NCBI GenBank assembly: GCA_023421075.1
Contig: JAEZUM010000014.1
Coordinates: 1-16,971, forward strand
DNA length: 16,971 bases
Direction of reading: 5' to 3'
Source of the DNA: Bacillota bacterium
GTDB taxonomy: Bacteria > Bacillota > Clostridia > Lachnospirales > Lachnospiraceae
Position 1 is the first letter of the stretch; every line of letters begins with the position of its first letter. The notes under the pieces were generated by a model, which was not told the origin of the DNA, did not search any database, and worked only from the letters and a program-made list of their open reading frames with translations. Position numbers and translations under genes: made by a program. This document shows positions 5,673-13,468 of this stretch, piece by piece.

Positions 5673-7700
5673 ATGAAGAATTCAAAATTAATGAAAATGA
5701 TGATTCGTATTGCAGTTATAGCGGCAATCATCATAATACCGCTGCTTTACAGCTACTTCTACCTGGGGGCATTCTGGGATCCCTATTCCAGATTAGATAA
5801 CCTGCCCGTTGCGGTGGTTAATGAGGATGAAGGAACTTTCATACATGGAGAGCAGCGCAATATCGGACAGGAGATGTGTAATCGTCTGGAAGAATCGTCA
5901 GAATTAAAGTTCGTATTTACTGATGAGACGGATGCAAAATCCGGCACAGAGGGTGATTCCTATTATGCTATGATAGTTATACCGGAGAATTTCTCCTCTG
6001 ACATCGCATCTGCATCCTCGGACCGGAAACAAATTGCAAAAATCACTTATTCCGCTAACGAAAAACGTAACTATCTTGCCAGCCAAATCCTTAGCAGAGC
6101 AGTTCTGGAGATCGAAGAATCAATCCGTGGTTCTGTCGACTCTGAGCTCGTCGATAAGCTGGCAAGCACCATAAACGAGGTTCCCGGGCAGATGACAGAG
6201 CTTCAGGACGGGCTTCGTGTGTTACACGAAGGATCATCCAAATTAGCGGAGGGAGCAGAGACTCTGGCAGAAGGGACCCAGACTATTGGAGACAAATTCA
6301 AGGAATACCAATCCGGAATAAATGCTCTTACCGATGGCTCAGATACTTTAGAAAACGGTATCACCTCCCTCGACAACGGCATCGCAAAGCTTCAGAGGGG
6401 TGCCGAGCAGCTAAATACCTCGACCAAGGATCTTAGTCAGCTTACCGTAGGAGCGAAATCACTTGCAGAGGGTGCCAAACAGCTTAACGAAGGAATCCTT
6501 CAATACACCGGTGGCGTAGATACATTACTAGCCACCGTTGACAGCACTAGCGCTTTCCTTACGCAATATGTCACCAAGATTAATCCCGGTATAATGAAAG
6601 ATCAGACATTCGCTGCATTTATAGCGAAGCTTTCCAACCCGGCTAATGCAGAAAGCATGGCTTCCCTTCGTGCAGCAAGTGATACGTTGAAGGCTGCCTC
6701 TGCTCAGATCAGTATCGGAGCTGATCAATTATCCTCCGGCTCTGCCAATCTCCCTCAGCTGAAGGAAGGGATTGCAACTCTGTCCGCCGGATTAAATCAG
6801 GCCAAAAACGGTTCAACCAAATTGACAGAGGGATCGAAAACCTTGTCCAACGGTATGAATACCGCGAAGGATGCAACTGTACGATTATCAGATGCAATTG
6901 AGGATATCACTGACGGTGCCGTTATCCTTAAGGATGGAACAATAGAACTAAAGAATGGAATAGAAACTGCAAAAACAGGGGTAGACACCGCCATAACCGA
7001 TACAAATACAGAACTGGCGGCACTGGAAGGCCTGAAGGAATATGCAAAAGCACCGGTTACAGTGGAGACCACTCCCATCCATACCGTACCGAATTACGGA
7101 ACCGCCTTCGCACCTTACTTCCTCTCTTTATCCTTATGGGTCGGTGCTTTGATTATGTTTGTTGGCATCTACATGGATACGGAAGGTAAGTTCACGATAT
7201 TAACCGCCGCATCAAAGCATCGGATTGCAAGAAGTTTTCTTTATCTGCTGATTGGTTTTGCACAGGCATTGGCGCTAGCTTTTGTCTTACAGTACAGCCT
7301 TGGGCTTGAGATTGCAAATCCGTTTGCATACTATCTCGCTTGCTGCCTTGTTTCTATGGTGTTTATAGCCATTGTACAATTTTTGATGATTCACTTAAAG
7401 GATCTTGGTAAGTTCTTATCCATTGTGTTATTAATCCTTCAACTAACCTCCTGCGGTGGTACCTTCCCGATGGAAACCGTGCCCAAATTCTTTCATATTT
7501 TATACCCTTATATGCCAATGACCTACTCCGTCGGGTTATTCAAAGAAGTGATCAGTGGCACGTTGGAAGCCGAGGCTGTCAAGAATATTGCGGTTCTGAT
7601 TATACTTCTAGTAGTCTTCATGACCTTTACCGTAGCATTAAGCGGTATCAAATCCAGAAAAGCTACTAAGTTGGCAGCGGAACATACGCTTGTTGCTTAA
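5673..7700 (+). CDS. YhgE/Pip domain membrane protein (phage infection protein family, ABC-2-like)
   Basis: A 675-residue protein. An N-terminal membrane helix (about residues 10-30) is followed by the family hallmark LGAFWDPYSRLDNLPVAVVN and NEDEGT. The long extracytoplasmic middle (about 155-450) carries heptad-like repeats such as LxEGAxxLxEG, SDTLENGITSLDNG and LKDGTIELKNG, forming a predicted coiled stalk. Five or six C-terminal helices (about 480-660) resemble the ABC-2 membrane domain and include LTSCGGTFPMETVPKFFHILYP. YhgE of B. subtilis and Pip of L. lactis are homologues, and Pip is a phage receptor. In other firmicutes the family is linked to secretion. An AGGAG site 7 nt before the ATG at 5673 makes this start better than the ATG at 5658. 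Confidence 0.92.
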   Translation: MKNSKLMKMMIRIAVIAAIIIIPLLYSYFYLGAFWDPYSRLDNLPVAVVNEDEGTFIHGEQRNIGQEMCNRLEESSELKFVFTDETDAKSGTEGDSYYAMIVIPENFSSDIASASSDRKQIAKITYSANEKRNYLASQILSRAVLEIEESIRGSVDSELVDKLASTINEVPGQMTELQDGLRVLHEGSSKLAEGAETLAEGTQTIGDKFKEYQSGINALTDGSDTLENGITSLDNGIAKLQRGAEQLNTSTKDLSQLTVGAKSLAEGAKQLNEGILQYTGGVDTLLATVDSTSAFLTQYVTKINPGIMKDQTFAAFIAKLSNPANAESMASLRAASDTLKAASAQISIGADQLSSGSANLPQLKEGIATLSAGLNQAKNGSTKLTEGSKTLSNGMNTAKDATVRLSDAIEDITDGAVILKDGTIELKNGIETAKTGVDTAITDTNTELAALEGLKEYAKAPVTVETTPIHTVPNYGTAFAPYFLSLSLWVGALIMFVGIYMDTEGKFTILTAASKHRIARSFLYLLIGFAQALALAFVLQYSLGLEIANPFAYYLACCLVSMVFIAIVQFLMIHLKDLGKFLSIVLLILQLTSCGGTFPMETVPKFFHILYPYMPMTYSVGLFKEVISGTLEAEAVKNIAVLIILLVVFMTFTVALSGIKSRKATKLAAEHTLVA

Positions 7701-7744
7701 AGTGCCCGATGCTTTCACAGTTCGAAGCAAAAGTCTTTTAAGAA

Positions 7745-7792
7745 GGGCGTGTCTCAAAACTAACATTTTCAGTTAGGATTGAAACACGCCTT
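7745..7792. terminator. Long imperfect hairpin after the YhgE/Pip gene
   Basis: Outer stem GGCGTGT (7746-7752) / ACACGCC (7784-7790) and inner stem CTAAC (7760-7764) / GTTAG (7772-7776). The following T tract is short in both directions. It lies between convergent genes and probably terminates the plus-strand transcript. Confidence 0.5.
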
Positions 7793-7880
7793 ATGTATAA
7801 AAGACAAAAAATATATAAACCGAAGAACCCGTAGCTATTTAAATTACACCACAGTCTCAACTTGGTCTGTAAACCTGATT

Positions 7881-8543
7881 TTATTGTTGATGAGACTTAA
7901 TCATCACCATAATCAAGTACACACCCAAGCCATAGAATGGGGTCAAGATGCAGACCGCAAGATTGGGACCGATGTTATTTATATTATCCAGCTTCGATAA
8001 TACCACCACAACCTCAAACAGGGAAATAAACAAGCTTGATGGTATCACTATTTTCTGTATAACGTTGATTATATCCTTTCCCGACTTTTTCCCTGATAAC
8101 AATACTCCCGCACCGCAAAACAACGATAATAATAATGCCGACGGGAGGTCAAAGAAAAATGTTACCGTTGCAATTCCCGTTTGATTAGAAGAGGTTGCCA
8201 AAAACACAAAGGCCAGTATAGCCATAGCAACACCTATAATAACCTGTATTTTATTTCCTTTTTTTGTAATCTCATTTTCTTTCATAAGAGCCATAATATT
8301 TTCCTCCGCTTTTAATGAATAACCTTCCTCTGATAAGCATTCTCCAGACAAAAGTTCATTTACAGTAATATTAAGAGCATCACACAATGGCCTTAGTCTT
8401 GTAATATCGGGAAGTCCGTTCCCACATTCCCATTTTGATATCGCTTTATCCGTGACATCGATCCGTTCTGCCAATTCCTTTTGTGTTATGCCTAAAGCTT
8501 TCCGTGTCTGCGCTATAAAACTTCCTACCTTAACCTGATCCAT
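7881..8543 (-). CDS. XRE-family HTH regulator with C-terminal membrane domain
   Basis: A 220-residue protein. Residues 5-62 are a Cro/C1-type helix-turn-helix: FIAQTRKALGITQKELAERI, TDKAISKWECGNGLPDI and LRPLCDALNITVNELLSGE. A linker precedes four hydrophobic segments (about 98-115, 124-148, 162-185, 195-214). The DLPSALLLSLFCGAGVLLSG stretch faintly recalls MotA-type membrane proteins, but this is not a firm assignment. Membrane-anchored XRE regulators are common in Lachnospiraceae and may sense the envelope. AGGAG lies 9 nt before the ATG. It is divergent from a secreted-protein gene across a 266-bp region holding repeats at its promoter, so it probably regulates itself and perhaps that neighbour. 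Confidence 0.85.
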   Translation of the reverse strand: MDQVKVGSFIAQTRKALGITQKELAERIDVTDKAISKWECGNGLPDITRLRPLCDALNITVNELLSGECLSEEGYSLKAEENIMALMKENEITKKGNKIQVIIGVAMAILAFVFLATSSNQTGIATVTFFFDLPSALLLSLFCGAGVLLSGKKSGKDIINVIQKIVIPSSLFISLFEVVVVLSKLDNINNIGPNLAVCILTPFYGLGVYLIMVMIKSHQQ

Positions 8544-8589
8544 AGTATTTTGCTCCTTTGTAATTAAGCTGCATGCGTCTTATAAACGA

Positions 8590-8618
8590 ATATTACAGAA
8601 TTAGTGGGTAGAATTCAA
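8590..8618 (-). promoter_or_regulatory. Promoter of the HTH-membrane regulator
   Basis: Minus-strand TTGAAT (8613-8618), 17 nt, TAATAT (8590-8595). Confidence 0.65.
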
Positions 8619-8640
8619 TCCTTAATTCGTAGAATTGAAC
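8608..8640. repeat. Helically phased direct repeat over the -35 of the HTH regulator promoter
   Basis: GTAGAATT occurs at 8608-8615 and 8629-8636, exactly 21 bp (two helical turns) apart. The stretch also contains an ATTCAAT / ATTGAAC inverted relation. It covers the -35 and upstream DNA and is a plausible autoregulatory operator. Confidence 0.5.
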
Positions 8641-8749
8641 TATACCGATTAGCATATACCAAAAAGCGATGAAAGAATTAACCTCTGCGAAGTGCTGTTA
8701 TGTTATCAGTATGAAAACACGATTCCCTATAATAAATGTCATGCTTTTG

Positions 8750-8778
8750 TTGAATTATAGCCGAATTTGTTATAACAT
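8750..8778 (+). promoter_or_regulatory. Probable promoter of the secreted-protein gene
   Basis: TTGAAT (8750-8755), 17 nt, TAACAT (8773-8778). An alternative is TTGTTG (8747-8752) with 18 nt to TATAAC (8771-8776). The palindrome GTTATAAC is at 8769-8776. Confidence 0.5.
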
Positions 8779-8809
8779 AATAATACCAAAAGAAAAGAGG
8801 ATTCAGACA

Positions 8810-9430
8810 ATGAAGAAACGCGTTTTATCAATCGTATTAACCTTAACTTTACTACTTTCCATGACCACATCAGCATTGGCAGCGACAGGAAAAACGGTAA
8901 CCTTTAACGGCGGTCATATTTATGAGACAGAAAAAGGCAAGCCGGGTACAATCCAAGTAAAATTATCAAACATCACCAAGAAAAAAGCAAATGTAGCGAT
9001 TAGTGATAAAGAATTATTAAATTATGTCGACGATGATACCGTGGCTAACACTGTTATCAGTTATACCGAGGATGGTGATCCTATCACTGTGAAAGATATT
9101 GTACAAAGCGATGATGGTGTGACCGTGTATTATGCAAATAAAGCGCCTGTGACTGTTACTGCAAAAAGCGCACTTAGCTGTTTTTGGGTTAGCTACAAAG
9201 GTAATGAAGTTAAGGCAAAATACATTCCTAAGTATTACTCCTTTGATGATTATTTAAGTAACCCCGATGAACCGGAGATACTTAAGACACAGCCAGAAGG
9301 TGATTATTTAGTTGCTCCGGGTACTATTATGAAACTAAATAAGCCAGGTAAATATCTTTTTATACTGAAAGATGATGGCTTGATCTCCGATAGCCCAGCG
9401 AGTGCGTTTTGTGTGGTTATCACGAAGTAA
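8810..9430 (+). CDS. Secreted protein of unknown function
   Basis: The family is not recognised. The 206-residue product starts MKKRVLSIVLTLTLLLSMTT and continues SALAATGK, a standard Sec signal peptide with signal peptidase I cleavage probably after ALA near residue 25. The mature part of about 180 residues is rich in beta-prone, polar segments (VTFNGGHIYE, GTIQVKLSN, ITVKDIVQS, VTVYYANK). It ends with NKPGKYLFILKDDG and a hydrophobic SAFCVVITK strand, suggesting a beta-sandwich. No cell-wall anchor, lipobox or catalytic motif is visible. The open frame extends upstream to 8669, but the ATG at 8810 follows a GAGGA site and gives the clean signal peptide. Divergent neighbour of the HTH-membrane regulator, and a terminator follows. 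Confidence 0.8.
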   Translation: MKKRVLSIVLTLTLLLSMTTSALAATGKTVTFNGGHIYETEKGKPGTIQVKLSNITKKKANVAISDKELLNYVDDDTVANTVISYTEDGDPITVKDIVQSDDGVTVYYANKAPVTVTAKSALSCFWVSYKGNEVKAKYIPKYYSFDDYLSNPDEPEILKTQPEGDYLVAPGTIMKLNKPGKYLFILKDDGLISDSPASAFCVVITK

Positions 9431-9447
9431 ATCTGAAGTCTTGCTAG

Positions 9448-9490
9448 ATAAAAGGGAGATGCATCACTCACGTGATTCATCTCCCTTTTT
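9448..9490. terminator. Terminator A (distal copy, bidirectional)
   Basis: GGGAGATG (9454-9461) pairs with CATCTCCC (9478-9485), and ATCAC with GTGAT inside. Runs of A and T on both sides allow use by the secreted-protein gene (plus) and by tRNA read-through (minus). Confidence 0.85.
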
Positions 9491-9491
9491 A

Positions 9492-9512
9492 AGGCGACAA
9501 CCGATGTTGAAC
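9492..9512 (-). pseudogene. Partial tRNA-Cys 3' end (remnant, locus 1)
   Basis: On the minus strand this reads GTTCAACATCGGTTGTCGCC plus T. It matches the T-loop, T-stem 3' strand and acceptor 3' strand of the intact tRNA-Cys 90 bp away, but with an altered T loop and no 5' part. It continues into an inverted T-arm copy, giving the quasi-palindrome at 9503-9524. Confidence 0.7.
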
Positions 9513-9538
9513 ACAGTTCAAATCTGAAGTCTTGCTAG

Positions 9539-9580
9539 AAAAAAGGAGATGCATCACTCACGTGATTCATCTCCTTTTTT
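9539..9580 (-). terminator. Terminator B, directly downstream of tRNA-Cys 1
   Basis: GGAGATG (9545-9551) / CATCTCC (9568-9574) plus ATCAC / GTGAT with a 4-nt loop, flanked by six A and six T. Compared with terminator A, the A-T pair 9544/9575 is replaced by G-C (9454/9485), a compensatory change that supports the stem. Confidence 0.9.
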
Positions 9581-9581
9581 A

Positions 9582-9652
9582 AGGCGACAACCAGATTTGA
9601 ACTGGTGATCAGGGTGTTGCAGACCCATGCCTTACCACTTGGCTATGTCGCC
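9582..9652 (-). tRNA. tRNA-Cys (anticodon GCA), copy 1
   Basis: A 71-nt cloverleaf on the minus strand. The acceptor GGCGACA / TGTCGCC is fully paired, the D arm is AGCCAAGTGGTAAGGC, and the anticodon loop CTGCAAC has GCA at 9618-9620. The T arm is CCAG-TTCAAAT-CTGG and the discriminator is U. CCA is not encoded. A promoter lies 24 nt upstream and a terminator immediately downstream. Confidence 0.97.
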
Positions 9653-9675
9653 ATAATATATCTTACAGCTAATAT

Positions 9676-9704
9676 ATTATAACAACCGTTCCAATATACG
9701 TCAA
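9676..9704 (-). promoter_or_regulatory. Promoter of tRNA-Cys 1
   Basis: Minus-strand TTGACG (9699-9704), 17 nt, TATAAT (9676-9681). It shares -35, -10 and spacing with the promoter of tRNA-Cys 2. Confidence 0.85.
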
Positions 9705-9790
9705 GCATTAAGTTTCCGCTGCGATTTATTTTCGTTCAAGGGTAATCGCTAATTAATTATGATTTAGCAAAGCAAGCAATTATAAATGCT

Positions 9791-10633
9791 TTATTCCTTC
9801 TCGATGGATATCTTCCATTCCTCACCGAAACCAAGCTGGTATTTCTCCTTAAAATCACCGAGGCACAGAGCCATCGAGGCCTTCATCAATTCATTCGTGT
9901 AGAGCACTGCTTCTCCCGGCTTCACAAATCCAAAGGACCTGGCAAAAAGAACTCTTTCCTGATATACCTGTTCCTCGTTATGATAAATCGTTACTTTAAC
10001 CATCTGGTTGTATGCAAATCCATTTTGCAACAGACGCTCTGAACTGATATTACTCCACAGATTACCGAAGTTCGGATCATCGATCTCGATAATCCCTTCC
10101 GCCTTGCCCTCGGTCACATTTCCGTCCATTATTTGGTGGACCCTGATATCCTCCACCGAATAAGCCGGACCAACCTGTTCATAGCTAATGATACCGGAAG
10201 CAAGTCTGGCAGCACAATATCCAAAGAGGTCACGACCATGAAACACACTAGTTCCTAAGGTTGATTGCAGGCGGTTTATCTTCTCATCGATCTCTCTGAC
10301 CTCATCGATACCAATGTGGTACTTCACATGGGACAGCGTACCGTTGTCCGGTGTTACAACATAATATCCATCCTTGGTCTTAGCTACACATGCCTTTCTT
10401 GCAGTCCCTACCCCTGGGTCAACAACGGACACAAATATCGTTCCTTTGGGCCAAAATTGCATAGACTGATACAATCGGTAAGAAGCACTCCAGATATCAA
10501 AATGAGGGATCTCATGCGTCCCATCAAAAATCTCCAGGGAACGATCCACACATTTAACGACACCGTACATGGAACTAACTGCACCCTCTTTATAGGTAAA
10601 GTCCGTCTGAAATACAAGTATGGGTTTATCCAA
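9791..10633 (-). CDS. S-adenosyl-L-methionine hydrolase (adenosine-forming), DUF62 family
   Basis: The family hydrolyses SAM to adenosine and methionine. The product has 280 residues, the usual length. Visible motifs: VFQTDFTY (7-14, the family TDF start), VVDPGVGTAR (70-79), TPDNGTLS (94-101) and FHGRDLFGYCAA (131-142). D72, R79 and H132 correspond to the conserved Asp-Arg-His triad that positions water. The C-terminal half is the smaller beta domain. A very strong GAAGGAGG lies inside the longer frame that would begin at ATG 10654, and 7 nt after it is a TTG at 10631-10633. This TTG is taken as the start. There is no clear terminator before the tRNA-Cys gene downstream. The physiological role of these hydrolases is uncertain. 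Confidence 0.88.
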   Translation of the reverse strand: MDKPILVFQTDFTYKEGAVSSMYGVVKCVDRSLEIFDGTHEIPHFDIWSASYRLYQSMQFWPKGTIFVSVVDPGVGTARKACVAKTKDGYYVVTPDNGTLSHVKYHIGIDEVREIDEKINRLQSTLGTSVFHGRDLFGYCAARLASGIISYEQVGPAYSVEDIRVHQIMDGNVTEGKAEGIIEIDDPNFGNLWSNISSERLLQNGFAYNQMVKVTIYHNEEQVYQERVLFARSFGFVKPGEAVLYTNELMKASMALCLGDFKEKYQLGFGEEWKISIEKE

Positions 10634-10735
10634 TTGCCTTCCTCCTTCGAACATTTATAAAAGTATATTCTCCGTTTCGCTTTCTTTTTACGATATCGAT
10701 ACTATAATAATATATTTTCATAGATTTTATCGCGG

Positions 10736-11656
10736 TCACTGTAATCTCATAAATTGCTCCAGGAACCTGGCTTTTTCAATCGCTTTTATCGATTTATACC
10801 AGTTTCCGCTAATCACAGACTCTCTCGGATATTTTTCATTGTTCTCAAACCAAGACCAAGGAATCGGCCATACATCATTCTCCGGCAGGGTGTCACACAA
10901 GAAATCCAACTCCAATTCAATGACAGCTTTATTATCCTCATAGAAAATACTTTCCTTTGTTTTAATATAATCCGAGGGACGATACCCATAGGAGAGCCAC
11001 TGCTCCGGCTTTCTCTGAATTGAGTTATTTACGATATCCTTCAACTTCATCTCTAGATTATCATAATCATAGCCATCAATATTGGCTTGCCTCATTGCCT
11101 TAACTAACATAACAAACCCGGACGGACCCATATCTCCAAGGTTTTCACTGCTTAACTTGTCCAGCATTTTTCCTGCAAGCGACAGGACATCAGGATAGAT
11201 CGGGGAAGCTTGATAATGTTCGATTATGAAAGTACTCAAACCGAGAATTATGCCTATGCTTTCTGTTCTATTATAATTTTCTTCATAATTATAATAGCTT
11301 GCGTGCGGGAATTCTCCATTTGAAACTACGGTAAAATTCCACCCATCCGGGAAGCTTAACCCGGTATCAAGGTACCGTTTGATACCCGTATAGATGGGAT
11401 GCTCCATATCATAGAATTCAATCTCCTCGAGAACATGAATAACAAATAAAGTCGCGTAAGGCAGCGAGTTCACATTCCAATTATCCGGGTCAACCCCATT
11501 GCCAAAGCCGCCATCTTCGTTCTGATAATAAGCTAAGGCCTTTACCACATCTTCCTTATTACCGCCCCCAAAATGATATTTCCATATTGCAAGCTCCAGT
11601 TCCCTTGCATTCTTATGAAGCCATGTTGATATATGCTTTCTGTTTACCTTCTTCAT
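10736..11656 (-). CDS. Hypothetical protein with prenyltransferase/squalene-cyclase-like alpha/alpha-toroid repeats
   Basis: The 306-residue product has no signal peptide. Near residues 37-58 it has VVKALAYYQNEDGGFGNGVD, a pattern like the QW-type repeats of terpene cyclases and prenyltransferase beta subunits. It is followed by SLPYATLFVIHVLEEIEF and by further helix pairs (FPDGWNFTV, SIGIILGLSTFIIEH, MGPSGFVMLVKAMRQ). The catalytic DXDD or zinc-ligand set of the enzymes is not seen, so only the fold is suggested. The frame is open to 11749, but the ATG at 11654-11656 with a GGGGG site is preferred. The longer version would overlap the upstream gene by 77 bp. It lies 16 nt downstream of the secreted DUF3298-like gene, so the two are co-transcribed. 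Confidence 0.7.
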   Translation of the reverse strand: MKKVNRKHISTWLHKNARELELAIWKYHFGGGNKEDVVKALAYYQNEDGGFGNGVDPDNWNVNSLPYATLFVIHVLEEIEFYDMEHPIYTGIKRYLDTGLSFPDGWNFTVVSNGEFPHASYYNYEENYNRTESIGIILGLSTFIIEHYQASPIYPDVLSLAGKMLDKLSSENLGDMGPSGFVMLVKAMRQANIDGYDYDNLEMKLKDIVNNSIQRKPEQWLSYGYRPSDYIKTKESIFYEDNKAVIELELDFLCDTLPENDVWPIPWSWFENNEKYPRESVISGNWYKSIKAIEKARFLEQFMRLQ

Positions 11657-11672
11657 AAATAGCCCCCTGTTT

Positions 11673-12404
11673 CTATTTGTATTTACCGGTAATTGATAAT
11701 ACCTGATAGCTAGTCCCACAGTTAAGCTCATAGCTTTCAAAGCAGACACGTGCCTTCCCCGGAATCAGGTAATACTTGTATGTCTTTGTATCGTATTCCT
11801 TTATGATCGAAGTGATACCCTCCCACACTGCTGTATAATTATCTGTTTTACCGATCTCAAAATATTTCTTAGCGCTTGCTAATACCCTATTCGTTAATTC
11901 CCCCGGCTTAACACCGACTGCCTGAGCTAAAGTCAGTGCTTTACCGGTCTTTAAATCAAAGGTATACCCGTAATCCTTCTGATTATAGACTCCACCGGCA
12001 TACCACATTTCTTTCATGTGCATGCTGATAATATTCTTTGCATTATAGGTGACTTTACAGGTTGTTTTCCAATATAGTTGTTTTACATCCTCCGTAAATA
12101 ACTTATTATCAATGTAATACTCGGTAGACTCTTTAATTCCCTCCACTCTTTCATCTGCCATAAATGCTGTCATAGCATTTTCCAGTATGCTGTTAATCTC
12201 TGCGATTTCGTTTGAGTTACCATTAAGCTTCGGATACTGAAAGCTTACCTCACCTCTAACGGTATCGCCCTCCATCCAGGTGATTTCCTTCTTTTGCATG
12301 GTATAGCTTGCCTTAGTAGCCGCTTCAGCAGAACCACTCGGGATAGTTAGCAAGCTCAAAATCATAAATATAATAAACATGGGTATAATTCTTCTCTTTA
12401 TCAT
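11673..12404 (-). CDS. Secreted DUF3298/DUF4163-like protein
   Basis: A 243-residue product with a Sec signal peptide (MIKRRIIPMFIIFMILSLLT, then IPSGSAEAATK, with cleavage near residue 29). The mature part starts with a strand-rich domain (DTVRGEVSFQYPKLNG, INSILENAMTAFM) resembling DUF4163. It is followed by NIISMHMKEMWYAGGVYNQ, YGYTFDLKTGKALTLAQ and a C-terminal YYLIPGKARVCFESYEL segment typical of DUF3298 (the RsiV/PdaC-type extracellular module that can bind lysozyme or glycan). No transmembrane anchor remains after cleavage and no deacetylase domain is attached. A GGAAAG ribosome site precedes the ATG. A weak promoter lies at 12423-12452. The domain assignment rests on pattern only. Confidence 0.75.
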   Translation of the reverse strand: MIKRRIIPMFIIFMILSLLTIPSGSAEAATKASYTMQKKEITWMEGDTVRGEVSFQYPKLNGNSNEIAEINSILENAMTAFMADERVEGIKESTEYYIDNKLFTEDVKQLYWKTTCKVTYNAKNIISMHMKEMWYAGGVYNQKDYGYTFDLKTGKALTLAQAVGVKPGELTNRVLASAKKYFEIGKTDNYTAVWEGITSIIKEYDTKTYKYYLIPGKARVCFESYELNCGTSYQVLSITGKYK

Positions 12405-12422
12405 ACTGCTCTTTCCTTCGTT

Positions 12423-12452
12423 GATATAATTTATTATTAATTGTCAGTTCAA
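12423..12452 (-). promoter_or_regulatory. Possible promoter of the DUF3298-like gene
   Basis: Minus-strand TTGAAC (12447-12452), 18 nt, TATATC (12423-12428), within the short gap after the kinase-like gene. Confidence 0.35.
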
Positions 12453-12459
12453 ATTTAGA

Positions 12460-13371
12460 CTATTTTAAAGCAGCATTCCACCTTTTATAGAAGCTAGTAA
12501 TCGAGTGAAATCTGTCGTTTCTATCATGAGAAACCGCCTTGGTTGCAACTTCATAGAGCGCTTTGCTTAATTCCCATTTCTCATAGGGACAAGGACAAAA
12601 TCGATTGAACTGATACATTTGGTCTATATCTTTTTTAGAATAATCGCCAAAAAAATGAAGTATCAGGGCTCCTAAAGTAAATATATTCGTCACCTCATCA
12701 ATAACAGCTCCATAGATATATTCCTCCGGAGCCTTCAGCCTTTTTGTTCCCCAGAAATTCTCACCCATATCGTTGTAGGTTGGTTTTATTCGAAAAAAAT
12801 CGATATCGCAAATCGTAGTCGTATCCTTATCAAAATCATACAGGATACTACCGTCATAAAAATCAATTGCAACATATCCCATTCTTTCGGTATGTTCCAG
12901 AAACTCAAACATTGTTTCGACCGATTTAAGTCGCTTTTCAACCGGTAATTGCTTAAACCTAGTATATGGTGATGTCACAAGAGCATTTTTCGTATATTTA
13001 TCAAAATTCCAATAATCAAATAAGCAATCACCCTCTGCCCACTCAAAAACTGCAACATATAAATCCTCAAACTCATAATGCTCTATTAGCTTTATTAAAT
13101 TAGGTTGTTGTTTTAATGCTTCATATAAAGGCATCGCATTTTTTAATACCTCGATTGCCTTCCTTGCTTCTGTACAGGACTCATAAGTATGCGCGCCAGC
13201 TACTTTAATAAAATATTTATTGCCATCTCCAACCACACCAAAGCTTATATTCCCTGAGTCGTTCTGGTCAAAAGCACAAAAAACTTCTCCATACTTCGAT
13301 AAAAACGAAAAATCATGCTCCTCTTTCATCTGGAAACTTACATTATCTATTTGTTGAATTACTGAGACCAT
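12460..13371 (-). CDS. Protein kinase-fold protein with altered catalytic motifs
   Basis: A 303-residue soluble protein with an N-lobe lysine in KYFIKVAGA (K56) and a hinge-like VFEWAEGDCL (108-117). The catalytic loop reads YVAIDFYDGSIL: D170 stands for the catalytic Asp, but the usual Asn is S175 and the preceding His-Arg are absent. ICDIDFFR (187-194) replaces DFG, and GTKRLKAPEE (208-217) is a good APE motif. The C-lobe has NIFTLGALILHFF. It is therefore a Ser/Thr-kinase-like protein that may be an atypical kinase or pseudokinase. The start is odd: the AAGGGAG ribosome site directly abuts the ATG at 13369-13371 with no spacer, and the next in-frame ATG (codon 15) has no ribosome site. The substrate is unknown. 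Confidence 0.75.
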   Translation of the reverse strand: MVSVIQQIDNVSFQMKEEHDFSFLSKYGEVFCAFDQNDSGNISFGVVGDGNKYFIKVAGAHTYESCTEARKAIEVLKNAMPLYEALKQQPNLIKLIEHYEFEDLYVAVFEWAEGDCLFDYWNFDKYTKNALVTSPYTRFKQLPVEKRLKSVETMFEFLEHTERMGYVAIDFYDGSILYDFDKDTTTICDIDFFRIKPTYNDMGENFWGTKRLKAPEEYIYGAVIDEVTNIFTLGALILHFFGDYSKKDIDQMYQFNRFCPCPYEKWELSKALYEVATKAVSHDRNDRFHSITSFYKRWNAALK

Positions 13372-13413
13372 CTCCCTTATATAAAAGTATCTATCTAAGC
13401 ATAATATAACTCA

Positions 13414-13426
13414 TGGAAATATTCCA
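13414..13426. promoter_or_regulatory. Small dyad upstream of the kinase-like gene
   Basis: TGGAA (13414-13418), ATA, TTCCA (13422-13426), close to A/T-rich DNA that could contain a -10 (TATATT on the minus strand). No convincing full promoter was found. Confidence 0.25.
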
Positions 13427-13468
13427 CAGAAATTTAACCTGAAGCACTACGCCGGTAATACATTATGC

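Larger units (their letters stand above)
9431..9602. repeat. Tandem duplication of a terminator plus tRNA-Cys 3'-end module
   Basis: Unit 1 (9431-9512) and unit 2 (9522-9602) are near-identical copies offset by 90-91 bp. Each has ATCTGAAGTCTTGCTAG, a terminator hairpin, then AAGGCGACAACC and a GAT(G)TTGAAC end. In unit 2 this last part is the genuine 3' end of tRNA-Cys. In unit 1 it is a degenerate copy. Unit 1 starts immediately after the TAA of the secreted-protein gene. Confidence 0.85.

Noticed and set aside
6528..7078. Several minus-strand frames inside the YhgE/Pip gene
   Set aside because: They are shadows created by the repetitive, long coding frame on the plus strand.
9431..9602. 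Tandem modules read as a CRISPR array
   Set aside because: Only two copies, containing terminators and tRNA sequence, with no spacer variety and no cas genes.
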